Below are positions 17,229-27,223 of a DNA stretch of 57,310 nucleotides, one piece after another. Origin of the DNA: Salinarimonadaceae bacterium (lineage in GTDB: Bacteria > Pseudomonadota > Alphaproteobacteria > Rhizobiales > Beijerinckiaceae); NCBI GenBank assembly GCA_007693435.1, contig REDO01000193.1, positions 1-57,310 of the forward strand. The letters run 5' to 3'. Numbering within the stretch: the stretch's first letter is position 1; each line of letters starts with the position of its first letter. The notes beneath the pieces are model-generated. The model was not told where the DNA came from. It did not search any database and saw only the letters and a program-made list of their open reading frames with translations. The translations under genes and the position numbers were made by a program.

Positions 17229-18326
17229 ATGTCGCCACAGACGCCGTCACATCCTGATCGCCCCTCCCGATCGCTCGTCGATCTCGACGAGCGGTCACGC
17301 GAGATTTTCCGCCGGATCGTCGAGAACTATCTGACCTCCGGCGAACCGCTCGGCTCGCGCAACATTTCGCGCCTGATCTCGACGCCGCTTTCGCCGGCGA
17401 GCGTGCGCAACGTCATGGCCGATCTCGAACAGGCGGGTCTCGTCTACGCGCCGCACACGAGCGCGGGCCGCCTGCCGACCGAATCGGGCCTGCGCTTCTT
17501 CGTCGACGCCATGCTGGAGATCGGCGATCTCGACGGGGAGGAGCGCGAGCGAATCGACGTGCAGATGCGCGCCGCCGCTTCAGAGCACAATTTCGAAAGC
17601 GCCCTGGCCCAGGCGACTTCCATGCTCTCCGGGCTTTCGCGCGGCGCTGGCGTCGTCGTCACCAGCAAGCAGGATGCGCCCCTCAAGCATATCGAGTTCG
17701 TCCGCCTCGACCCGGCGCGCGCCCTTGTCGTGCTCGTGTCGGAGGACGGCTCGGTGGAGAACCGCGTTCTCGACCTGCCGCCGGGCCTTCCGGCCTCGGC
17801 GCTGACGGAAGCCGGCAACTTCCTCAACGCCCGCATCCGCGGCAAGACGATCGGCGAGATCAAGACGGAGACGCTGACGATTCGCGAGACGATGGAGCGC
17901 GAACTCGACGCGCTCACCGCGCGGCTCATCGAGGCGGGTGTGGCGCTGCCCTCGAATGCGGGCGACGGTCGCCACCTTATCGTGCGTGGTCAGGCGAACC
18001 TCCTCGATGATCTCAAGGCCGTCGACGATCTGGAGCGCATACGCCTGCTCTTCGAGGATCTGGAGACGCAGACCGACGTGATCGAGCTTCTCACCCGCGC
18101 CGAAAACGGCGAGGGCGTGCGCATCTATATCGGCTCGGAGAACAAGCTGTTCTCGCTATCGGGCTCGTCCCTCGTCGCGGCGCCCTTCCGTGACCCGAAT
18201 CAGAAGATCGTAGGCGTGCTGGGCGTGATCGGCCCGACGCGGCTGAATTACGCGCGCATCGTGCCGATGGTGGATTACACCGCGCGGGTGCTGACGAAGA
18301 TCATGGAAGGCGGGCGTTCGGGATGA
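17229..18326 (+). CDS. hrcA: Heat-inducible transcription repressor HrcA
   Basis: A 365-residue HrcA. The N-terminal winged helix (residues about 18-90) contains [17 protein letters not shown] and [18 protein letters not shown], and the C-terminal GAF-like part ends with [24 protein letters not shown], the family hallmark. HrcA represses chaperonin genes by binding the CIRCE inverted repeat, with GroEL as its corepressor. I see no CIRCE element before this gene or before dnaK, so its targets (groESL) must be elsewhere. grpE, often next to hrcA, is absent; a methyltransferase and vsr follow instead. Confidence 0.93.
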   Translation: MSPQTPSHPDRPSRSLVDLDERSREIFRRIVENYLTSGEPLGSRNISRLISTPLSPASVRNVMADLEQAGLVYAPHTSAGRLPTESGLRFFVDAMLEIGDLDGEERERIDVQMRAAASEHNFESALAQATSMLSGLSRGAGVVVTSKQDAPLKHIEFVRLDPARALVVLVSEDGSVENRVLDLPPGLPASALTEAGNFLNARIRGKTIGEIKTETLTIRETMERELDALTARLIEAGVALPSNAGDGRHLIVRGQANLLDDLKAVDDLERIRLLFEDLETQTDVIELLTRAENGEGVRIYIGSENKLFSLSGSSLVAAPFRDPNQKIVGVLGVIGPTRLNYARIVPMVDYTARVLTKIMEGGRSG

Positions 18327-18374
18327 GGCGTGGGCGCGGATGGCGCATTCGCCTGAGATTGCGGCGGGCAGACG

Positions 18375-19520
18375 ATGCCGACATTTCTTGAATTCTTCGC
18401 GGGCGGCGGCCTCGTCCGCGCCGGCCTCGGGCCGGGCTGGACCTGCCTCCTCGCCAACGACATCGATCCGATGAAAGCCGCCGCCTATTCGCTGAACTGG
18501 GGCGAGGCGGAATTCGTGCTGGGCGACGTCAAAGCCATCGCCTCCGATCAAATCCCCGGCCGCGCGGACCTGCTCTGGGGTTCGTTTCCCTGTCAGGATC
18601 TCTCGCTCGCCGGCGCCGGGCGGGGGCTCGCAGGCGAGCGATCGGGGACGTTTAGGTCGCTGGAGAGGATAGTCGCGCAATTGCGGGCGCAGGATCGCGC
18701 GCCGCCGCTCGTATGCGTCGAGAACGTCGTGGGGCTCCTCACCTCGAATAGCGGGCGCGATTTCGCCGAGGTCGTCGCGAGCTTCGTCCGCCTCGGCTAC
18801 CGCGTCGGCGCCATGGTGATCGACGCGGCGCGCTTCACGCCGCAATCGCGGCCGCGCCTCTTCGTCGTCGCGGCCTGCGGGAGCCTCGCGATCGATGATG
18901 CGCTGCTCGACGGCGAAGGCGCGCGCTGGTGGTCGACGCCCGCTCTGGAGCGCGCCCGCGCGCAGCTTCCCGACGAGAGTCGTCAGCGCTTTATCCGCTG
19001 GCGACTGCCCGGGCCGCCGGCGCCCAACGCGCGCCTCGGGGACATTGTGGAGGACGATCCCAGAGGCGTCGCCTGGCATACGCCCGAACAGACGCAGCGC
19101 CTCCTCGCGCTGATGGCCCCGCTGCACCGGACGCGCGTGGAAGCCGCAAAGGGCGCCGGGCGGCGGATGGTGGGCGGCCTCTATCGCCGCACCCGGAGCG
19201 AGCGCGACGGCGTCTCCCGCCAGCGCGCGGAAGTGCGCTTCGACGGCCTCGCCGGCTGCCTGCGCACCCCCGCCGGCGGATCGAGCCGCCAGACGCTGCT
19301 CGTCGTCGAGGGAGAGCGCGTTCGCTCCCGGCTGTTGTCGCCACGCGAGGCGGCGCGGCTGATGGGGTTGCCCGATTCGTTTCGCCTGCCGGCGCGCTAC
19401 AACGACGCCTGTCACGTCCTCGGGGACGGCGTGGCCGCGCCGGCCGTGCGCCATCTCGCCGCACATCTCTTCGAGCCGCTGCTCGCCCGAGCCGCGCACG
19501 GCGCGATGGCGGCGGAGTGA
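18375..19520 (+). CDS. C5-cytosine DNA methyltransferase (orphan, Dcm-type)
   Basis: A 381-residue C5-cytosine DNA methyltransferase. Motifs in order are FFAGGGLVRAGL (motif I, SAM binding), SFPCQDLSLAG (motif IV with the catalytic cysteine), ENVVGLL (motif VI), QSRPRLF (motif VIII), a target-recognition region about residues 230-300, LRTPAGGSSRQ (motif IX) and GDGVAAPAVRHLA (motif X). All catalytic motifs are intact. A Vsr repair gene follows 9 bases later and no restriction endonuclease is present, so it is an orphan methyltransferase. The recognition site cannot be read from sequence. Confidence 0.9.
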   Translation: MPTFLEFFAGGGLVRAGLGPGWTCLLANDIDPMKAAAYSLNWGEAEFVLGDVKAIASDQIPGRADLLWGSFPCQDLSLAGAGRGLAGERSGTFRSLERIVAQLRAQDRAPPLVCVENVVGLLTSNSGRDFAEVVASFVRLGYRVGAMVIDAARFTPQSRPRLFVVAACGSLAIDDALLDGEGARWWSTPALERARAQLPDESRQRFIRWRLPGPPAPNARLGDIVEDDPRGVAWHTPEQTQRLLALMAPLHRTRVEAAKGAGRRMVGGLYRRTRSERDGVSRQRAEVRFDGLAGCLRTPAGGSSRQTLLVVEGERVRSRLLSPREAARLMGLPDSFRLPARYNDACHVLGDGVAAPAVRHLAAHLFEPLLARAAHGAMAAE

Positions 19521-19529
19521 GGCGGGCCC

Positions 19530-19970
19530 GTGACGCAGCCGCCCTCCCCCCAGCGCAGCGCCGTCATGCGCGCCGTGAAGGGCCGCGACACGGGTCCCGA
19601 GCGGCGCCTGCGCTCGCTCATCCATGCGATGGGCTACCGCTTCCGCCTGCACGGGCGCGATCTGCCGGGCAAGCCCGACATCGTGTTTCGCCGCCGGCGC
19701 AAGGCGATCTTCGTGCATGGCTGTTTCTGGCACGGCCACGATTGCCCGCGCGGGGCGCGCGCGCCGAAAACGAACGCCGTCTACTGGCGCGAGAAGATCG
19801 CCCGCAACCGGGCCCGCGACGCGCGCAACGAGGCGGCCCTGCGCGAGGCCGGGTGGTCGATCGAAACAATCTGGGAATGCGAGTTGCGCGACGCGGACGC
19901 TCTGCGCGAGAGGCTTTTCGCCTTCCTTGGCCCGGCCCGCCTCGAGAACTTGACCGGAAGGTCGCCATAA
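19530..19970 (+). CDS. vsr: Very short patch repair endonuclease Vsr
   Basis: A 146-residue Vsr-type endonuclease that nicks T:G mismatches left by deamination of 5-methylcytosine. The N-terminus ([17 protein letters not shown]) resembles the family, the catalytic aspartate is in LPGKPDIVF, and the zinc ligands are visible as [11 protein letters not shown] plus a later cysteine in the TIWECEL segment. The start is a GTG at 19530; an internal ATG at 19566 would remove 12 residues. It pairs with the upstream cytosine methyltransferase, whose product is the mutagenic hotspot this enzyme repairs. Confidence 0.9.
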   Translation: MTQPPSPQRSAVMRAVKGRDTGPERRLRSLIHAMGYRFRLHGRDLPGKPDIVFRRRRKAIFVHGCFWHGHDCPRGARAPKTNAVYWREKIARNRARDARNEAALREAGWSIETIWECELRDADALRERLFAFLGPARLENLTGRSP

Positions 19971-19987
19971 ATCGCTCGCCGCCCCGC

Positions 19988-20016
19988 CTTGCGGCCAAAT
20001 TGCGGCGAACCTATAT
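19988..20016 (+). promoter_or_regulatory. RpoH (sigma-32)-type heat-shock promoter of dnaK
   Basis: CTTGCG (19988-19993) and CTATAT (20011-20016) are separated by exactly 17 bases, matching the alphaproteobacterial sigma-32 pattern (CTTG, 17-18 bases, CTATAT-like). It sits about 150 bases before dnaK, giving a leader long enough for further control. No CIRCE repeat is near. Confidence 0.6.
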
Positions 20017-20163
20017 CACCGCGCAACCGGGAAGGCGGCCCGTGACGTCCTTGCGATCGATCGGGGGCCTTCCCATCTCAGGCCAAGTCAACAGTTCAAA
20101 AGCCAGCCATGGGCCGGGCAGCTACGGGGCTCGGCGGTCTGCTTGAAAGTGAGGGATCCCGCC

Positions 20164-22101
<1,938 letters not shown>

Positions 22102-22120
22102 TGCGCGCATGAGACGCGCG

Positions 22121-22152
22121 GACGCGCGGTTCCGCCAAACGGGCCGCGCGTT
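22121..22152 (+). terminator. Hairpin between dnaK and dnaJ, possible attenuator
   Basis: ACGCGCGG (22122-22129) pairs with CCGCGCGT (22144-22151) around a 14-base loop, starting 20 bases after the dnaK stop, with a moderately T-rich tail. This could be partial termination or RNA processing that keeps DnaJ below DnaK. Weak as a classical terminator. Confidence 0.4.
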
Positions 22153-22256
22153 CGTCTGTTTCCGCCCTGTCGTCGCACCCTTGTAGAGCAAGGGAGCGAC
22201 GCACGGGACGCCAGGCCCGGATCGTCGGCACGCGTATCTCCAGCACCCGGATCTTC

Positions 22257-23396
22257 ATGTCGAAACGCGACTACTACGAAATCCTCGGCGTCCAGAGGAA
22301 TGCGGATGACAAGGCGCTCAAGAGCGCCTTCCGCAAACTCGCGATGCAGCACCACCCCGACCGCAATCCGGGAAACGCCGAGGCGGAGCAGCGCTTCAGG
22401 GAGATCAACGAGGCCTATCAGGCGCTCGCCGACCCCCAGAAACGGGCGGCCTATGACCGCTTCGGCCATGACGCGTTCACGCAGGGCGCGGGCGGCGGTC
22501 CCGGCTTCGGGAACGATTTCTCCGACTTCATGTCGGATATCTTCGAGAATTTCTTCGGCGAGACCCGCGGACGCGGACGCCAGAGCGGCGGGCGCGAGCG
22601 CGGCGCGGACCTGCGATACAATCTTGAGATCAGCCTCGAGGAAGCCTTCATCGGCAAGACCGAGACCATCGTTTTGCCGACCTCCGTCTCCTGCGAGGCC
22701 TGCGGCGGCACGGGCGCCAAGCCCGGCTCCAAGCCCCGCGCCTGTCCGACCTGCGGCGGTTATGGCCGCGTGCGCGCGCAGCAGGGCTTCTTCACCGTCG
22801 AGCGCACCTGCCCGAACTGTCACGGGCGCGGCGAGGTGATCGACGACCCTTGCGGCTCCTGCGGCGGCGCGGGGCGCGTGACGCGCGAGCGCACGCTTTC
22901 GGTGAACATCCCCGCCGGCGTCGAGGACGGCACCCGCATCCGCCTCGCCGGCGAGGGCGAAGCGGGCCTGCGCGGCGGTCCAGCCGGCGATCTCTACATC
23001 TTTCTGTCGATCAAGCCGCATCAGTTCTTCCAGCGCGACGGCGCCGATCTCTTCTCGCGCATGCCCATTTCGATGGTGACGGCCGCGCTCGGCGGCGAGT
23101 TCACGACGCCGACGATCGACGGCTCGGACGCAAAGGTGAGAATCCCCGCCGGAACTCAGACCGGCAAGCAGTTCCGGCTGCGCGGCAAGGGCATGCCCGT
23201 GCTGCGCTCGCGCGAAGTCGGCGATCTCTACATTCAGGTCGTCATCGAAACGCCGCAGAACCTCACTAAACGTCAAAGGGAGCTGCTGGAGGAGTTCGAA
23301 GCGGAATGCTCCAAGGAGACCCATCCCGAAAGCACGGGTTTCCTGTCGCGAGTCCGTGAATTCTTCGACGGGCTCGGCGGTTCCGCTCGGGCTTGA
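22257..23396 (+). CDS. dnaJ: Molecular chaperone DnaJ (Hsp40)
   Basis: A 379-residue type I DnaJ. The J domain (about 1-70) has the HPD motif (HHPDRNPG) that stimulates DnaK, followed by a Gly/Phe-rich stretch ([13 protein letters not shown]). Four CxxCxGxG zinc repeats come next ([32 protein letters not shown]), then the C-terminal substrate-binding domains. The ATG at 22257 gives the standard [12 protein letters not shown] start. Gap to dnaK is 155 bases. A methyltransferase gene follows. Confidence 0.97.
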   Translation: MSKRDYYEILGVQRNADDKALKSAFRKLAMQHHPDRNPGNAEAEQRFREINEAYQALADPQKRAAYDRFGHDAFTQGAGGGPGFGNDFSDFMSDIFENFFGETRGRGRQSGGRERGADLRYNLEISLEEAFIGKTETIVLPTSVSCEACGGTGAKPGSKPRACPTCGGYGRVRAQQGFFTVERTCPNCHGRGEVIDDPCGSCGGAGRVTRERTLSVNIPAGVEDGTRIRLAGEGEAGLRGGPAGDLYIFLSIKPHQFFQRDGADLFSRMPISMVTAALGGEFTTPTIDGSDAKVRIPAGTQTGKQFRLRGKGMPVLRSREVGDLYIQVVIETPQNLTKRQRELLEEFEAECSKETHPESTGFLSRVREFFDGLGGSARA

Positions 23397-23449
23397 CCGC
23401 ACCGCCCGCGACTGGTGTATGATCGCGGATTGACGACGGAGGGGTGGGA

Positions 23450-24064
23450 GTGCTCGGCAGCCTACAGCGAAACGCGCAGCGCGTGTCTGCGCGGCACGCG
23501 GACAAGTTCGACGACGAGGCGCGCTTCCTGCGGTCTTGGCTCGAAAAGCCCCTGCTCACGGGCGCGGTCGCTCCGTCGGGCAAGGCGCTGGCGCGCACGA
23601 TGGCGTCCTATGTCGATCCGACGCGGCCCGGCCCGGTCATCGAGCTCGGCCCCGGCACCGGCCCCGTCACCGACGCCCTGATCCGGCGCGGCGTGGAGCA
23701 GGAGCGCCTCGTGCTGGTGGAGTTCAATCCCGAATTCTGCAAGCTGCTCGCGAAGCGCTTTCCCCGCGCGACGATCGTCGAGGGCGACGCCTATGACATC
23801 GCTGATACGCTGGGCGGCGTCCTGAAGGAGCCGGCTGCGGCCACGGTGTCGAGCCTGCCGCTCTTCACGAAACCCCCGCCCGTACGGCTCGAACTACTGA
23901 GGGCGGCGCGCGCCCTCATGGCGCCGGGCGCGCCCTTCATCCAGTTCACCTACGCCGTCATCCCGCCGATCCCGAAGCGGCCGACGGAATACGCCATGAG
24001 CAGTTCCGGGCGCATCTGGCTCAACATCCCGCCCGCGCGCGTCTGGGTCTATCGGGGTCTGTGA
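23450..24064 (+). CDS. Phospholipid N-methyltransferase-like SAM-dependent methyltransferase
   Basis: A 204-residue class I SAM methyltransferase. The SAM-binding motif VIELGPGTGPVTDAL and the acidic LVLVEFNPEF segment are clear, and the N-terminus (FDDEARFLRSWLEKPLLTGAVAPS) strongly resembles the Sinorhizobium-type phosphatidylethanolamine N-methyltransferase PmtA. Such enzymes convert phosphatidylethanolamine towards phosphatidylcholine at the inner membrane. The start is a GTG: 23450 has GGAGG about seven bases upstream and is preferred over the GTG at 23444. It follows dnaJ, an arrangement I recall in Hyphomicrobiales. Specificity is not proven by sequence. Confidence 0.75.
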   Translation: MLGSLQRNAQRVSARHADKFDDEARFLRSWLEKPLLTGAVAPSGKALARTMASYVDPTRPGPVIELGPGTGPVTDALIRRGVEQERLVLVEFNPEFCKLLAKRFPRATIVEGDAYDIADTLGGVLKEPAAATVSSLPLFTKPPPVRLELLRAARALMAPGAPFIQFTYAVIPPIPKRPTEYAMSSSGRIWLNIPPARVWVYRGL

Positions 24065-24073
24065 CCCGCCGAA

Positions 24074-25249
24074 TCAGCGCGGACTGGCCAGGAATTCGCC
24101 CATCCGCTCGAGCGCCTTGCTGATATCCTCGGCGGATGCCGCGTAGGACAGGCGCAGATAACCTTCCCCGTGAACCCCGAAATCCGGCCCGCCGATGACG
24201 GCGACGCCCGCCTCCTCCAGCAATGCGGATGCGAGCGGCTTGGCTTTCCAGCCCGTGCGCGAAATGTTGGGGAAGGCGTAAAAAGCGCCCTTCGGCGTGA
24301 CGCACGAGACCCCCGGCAGCGCGTTCAAGCCATCGACGACGATGCGCCGGCGGGCATCGAAAGCGGCGAGCATCTCGGCGACGCAATCCTGCGGACCGTC
24401 GAGCGCCGCCAGCCCGGCCCATTGCGTCGCCGCGTTGACGCAGGAGAACGAATTCACCGCGAGCTTGCGCGCCGCGTCGAAGTAAGCCTGCGGCCAGACC
24501 GACCAGCCGAGTCGCCAGCCCGTCATCGCGTAGGTTTTGGACGCGCCGTCGAGATAGATCAGGCGGTCGCGGATTTCCGGATAGGAGAGCAGCGAGACAT
24601 GCTGCTCGCCGTCATAGGTCATCGTCCCGTAGATTTCGTCGGACATGATCGCAACGTCGGGATAGCGCGCGAGACCCGCGACGAGCGCGTCGATCTCGGC
24701 CTTGGACGTGACGCCGCCGGTGGGATTGGCCGGTGAATTGACGATGACGAGACGCGTGCGCTCGTTGATCAGCGACAGCGTCTCGGCGGCGGAGAAGCCG
24801 AAGCCGTTCTCCTCGCGGATCGGCACGGGAACGGGCTTCGCCCCTGTGAACTCGATCATCGAGCGATAGATCGGAAAGCCCGGATCGGGATAGAGGATCT
24901 CCACGCCCGGCTCGCCGAACATCAGAATTGCGGAAAACATCGTGACCTTGCCGCCGGGCATGATCATCACCGCCTCGGGCGAGACCTCGACGCTGAAGCG
25001 CCGCGCGAGATCGCGAGAGACCGCTTCGCGCAGCGGCATGATGCCGGTCGCGGGCGTGTAGCCGTGATGGCCGTCGCGCAAAGCCTTGATCGCCGCCTCG
25101 ACGATGTGCGCAGGCGTCGGAAAGTCGGGCTGACCGATGCCGAGATTGATGACGTCGCGCCCCTGCGCCTTCAGCGCGGTCGCCCGCGCGAGGACGGCGA
25201 AGGCGTTCTCCTCGCCGATGCGTGAAAAGGCCTCGACGATATGCGGCAT
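24074..25249 (-). CDS. PLP-dependent aminotransferase, aspartate-aminotransferase-like
   Basis: A 391-residue fold-type I aminotransferase. Motifs are NLGIGQPDFPTP near the N-terminus, NSPANPTGG, SDEIYGTMTYDGE with the PLP-contacting aspartate and tyrosine, and GASKTYAMTGWRLGW with the Schiff-base lysine. It is closest in feel to the AspC/PatA group that acts on aspartate or aromatic/aliphatic amino acids; the substrate is unassigned. It converges with the methyltransferase gene (stops 9 bases apart). Confidence 0.83.
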   Translation of the reverse strand: MPHIVEAFSRIGEENAFAVLARATALKAQGRDVINLGIGQPDFPTPAHIVEAAIKALRDGHHGYTPATGIMPLREAVSRDLARRFSVEVSPEAVMIMPGGKVTMFSAILMFGEPGVEILYPDPGFPIYRSMIEFTGAKPVPVPIREENGFGFSAAETLSLINERTRLVIVNSPANPTGGVTSKAEIDALVAGLARYPDVAIMSDEIYGTMTYDGEQHVSLLSYPEIRDRLIYLDGASKTYAMTGWRLGWSVWPQAYFDAARKLAVNSFSCVNAATQWAGLAALDGPQDCVAEMLAAFDARRRIVVDGLNALPGVSCVTPKGAFYAFPNISRTGWKAKPLASALLEEAGVAVIGGPDFGVHGEGYLRLSYAASAEDISKALERMGEFLASPR

Positions 25250-25368
25250 TGGTTCCTCTCAGAATTCTTGCGTCCGGCCGGAATTCGACCGCGCATGAGG
25301 CCCCGCGCCGCCGATCCTTGTCAATTCGCTTCCATGCAAGGCGGCGGTGGTCGTGGCGCCAACATCGC

Positions 25369-26154
25369 TCAATCCCGGCGGAACACAACGGTCGCGAGCC
25401 AGCCGAAGAACAACGCCATGAAAGCGGTCGCGGCGCCATAGGCCAGGCTGTTCGTTTCCGCCCATCTCGCGATCTGCTCCTCGAAACCCGTCTTGACCAG
25501 CTCGAAATTGGTCCGGTCCCGGGCGATGGGCACGCCATCGGTGAAGAGGATGACCTCGACCTCGTAATTGCCCGTGGGCGCCTCGGCCGGCAGCGGAATC
25601 GCCGCGCGGAAAATCGTCGGGTTGATGAAGGTCACGCCGCGATCGATCTGGAGATAGAGGCCGTCACGGGCGCGCAGTCGAACCAGCGCCTCGCGGAAGC
25701 GCGCATCGCCCGCAGGAGCCGGCTCCGCGCCGGTCTCCGGCTCGAACACCATGTCGGCCCCGAGCCGCAAGCGCCCGCGCATGATCTCGGCCGTGAGCTC
25801 GCTCAACGGCCGCGAAGTCAGCAGGGCGTAATAGGAGGGCACGTCGGCGAATTTCGCCTGCGAACGGTTGATCCAGATCGGCCCGAGGCGCTCCTTCTCG
25901 CGCACGGTCAGCACCTGCTGGCGCGGCCCGCGCACGATGATCGCCGCGTCGTAACCAGATGCGCGGGCGATGGTCTGGTCGTCGCGCTGTACGGCTCCGA
26001 AGACCACCACCTGGGAGCCCGTAAAATTCGAAGTGATGAGCACCTGATGGCTCGACAGAGACGTCAGCAATGTCTCGGCCCCGGCGCCGGCGGCTCCCAG
26101 CAGGAGGCCGGCGGCGGTCAACGGCGTAAGGAAAAGACGAAGCAGCGCGCGCAT
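25369..26154 (-). CDS. TIGR02186-family membrane-anchored protein (sulfite-exporter partner)
   Basis: A 261-residue protein with an N-terminal signal (LFLTPLTAAGLLLGAAGAGAE, cut near residue 27), a long periplasmic region, and a single C-terminal membrane helix (YGAATAFMALFFGWLATVVF) ending in a short basic tail. This layout and the LLTSLSSHQVLITSNFTGSQVVVFG opening match TIGR02186, an alphaproteobacterial family of unknown function. It starts one base after the TauE/SafE gene ends, a conserved pairing, so it probably assists that exporter. No enzymatic motif is evident. Confidence 0.8.
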   Translation of the reverse strand: MRALLRLFLTPLTAAGLLLGAAGAGAETLLTSLSSHQVLITSNFTGSQVVVFGAVQRDDQTIARASGYDAAIIVRGPRQQVLTVREKERLGPIWINRSQAKFADVPSYYALLTSRPLSELTAEIMRGRLRLGADMVFEPETGAEPAPAGDARFREALVRLRARDGLYLQIDRGVTFINPTIFRAAIPLPAEAPTGNYEVEVILFTDGVPIARDRTNFELVKTGFEEQIARWAETNSLAYGAATAFMALFFGWLATVVFRRD

Positions 26155-26155
26155 G

Positions 26156-27076
26156 TCACCCCCCCGTCGCTGCGATGGAGAAGGGCTCGGTCGGTCGCAC
26201 CACGAGCTCGACCGCGAAACGCACGCCCACGCCCAGAATCAGGAGCGCGAGCAGAAAGCGAAACAGATCGGCGCGCAGATACTGGCCGGCGCGCGCTCCG
26301 AACTGCGCCCCGAAGACCCCGCCGAGTATGAGGATCAGCGCCAGCACCGCGTCGACAGCCTGGTTGGCGACAGCGTGCAGGAAAAGGGCCGCCATCGTCG
26401 CCCAGAGGATCTGGAACTGTGACGTGCCGACGACGATCGATGTCGGCACCCGGAACACGTAGAGCAGCACCGGCACCATGATGAAGCCGCCGCCGATGCC
26501 GAGCACGGCGCCGGCGAAGCCCACGAAAAAGGAAATGCTGAGCAGCGGTATGGCGCTGGCGTAGAGATGGGACCGGTGGAAACGCATCCTGAGCGGCAGG
26601 CCGAGATAGGCCGGATGCTCGCCGGCGCGCCGGCGCGGACGCGCCTTTCCCTTTCGCTGAGACCAGAATTCCTTGAGGCTTTCGCGCAGCATCAACCCGC
26701 CCACGACGGTGAAGAGCGTCACGTAGGAAAGCACGATCACGAGATCGAGCTGGCCCGCCCGCCGCACGGCCGCGAAGAACCAGACCCCGAGTCCTGTCCC
26801 CACGAGCGCCCCGGTCGTGAGCAGCGTCGCCAGTTTGACGTCGAGCGCGTTCCGGCGCAGCGCAGACAGCGCGCTCGTCGTCGACGAGGCGACGATCTGC
26901 GCGGTCTGAGTCGCCACGGCGACAGCCGGCGGGATGCCCAGGAAGATCAGGAGCGGCGTCATCAGGAAGCCGCCGCCGATGCCGAACATGCCGGACACGA
27001 AGCCGACCGCCGCCCCCAATCCCAAAAGGACGAAAACGTTCACCGACATTTCGGCGATGGGGAGATACAGCTGCAC
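26156..27076 (-). CDS. TauE/SafE-family sulfite (organosulfonate) exporter
   Basis: A 306-residue polytopic membrane protein with eight or so helices in two related halves. Each half begins with the family glycine motif: GFVSGMFGIGGGFLMTPLLI and GFAGAVLGIGGGFIMVPVLL. A basic cytoplasmic stretch (SQRKGKARPRRRAG) separates them. TauE/SafE proteins export sulfite, sulfoacetate or related anions, or act in sulfur uptake. The start is a GTG at 27076 behind GGAAGG; an ATG at 27049 is an alternative. It is co-transcribed with the TIGR02186 gene. Sulfite export would suit a sulfur-oxidising cell, but that is inference. Confidence 0.85.
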   Translation of the reverse strand: MQLYLPIAEMSVNVFVLLGLGAAVGFVSGMFGIGGGFLMTPLLIFLGIPPAVAVATQTAQIVASSTTSALSALRRNALDVKLATLLTTGALVGTGLGVWFFAAVRRAGQLDLVIVLSYVTLFTVVGGLMLRESLKEFWSQRKGKARPRRRAGEHPAYLGLPLRMRFHRSHLYASAIPLLSISFFVGFAGAVLGIGGGFIMVPVLLYVFRVPTSIVVGTSQFQILWATMAALFLHAVANQAVDAVLALILILGGVFGAQFGARAGQYLRADLFRFLLALLILGVGVRFAVELVVRPTEPFSIAATGG

Positions 27077-27193
27077 CGGACGACCACCTTCCGCGGCCCA
27101 CTTACAAGCGAACGCGGCGGCGGAATCAAGCCCCGCCGCTCCTGCTCGGTCTTTTCACTGCGCCGTTGCGCGAATGTGACGGCCCGGCGTCGA

Positions 27194-27223
27194 AACGGCG
27201 CCGCAAGCGATCGTCGCGCCGTT
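27194..27223 (-). terminator. Hairpin at the end of the PodJ-like gene
   Basis: AACGGCGC (27194-27201) pairs with GCGCCGTT (27216-27223) around a 14-base loop; one arm overlaps the stop codon. There is no U-run on the minus strand, so termination is uncertain. Confidence 0.3.

Noticed and set aside
17153-20163. CIRCE operator upstream of hrcA or dnaK
   Set aside because: No TTAGCACTC-N9-GAGTGCTAA-like repeat is seen before either gene; the dnaK promoter is sigma-32-like instead.
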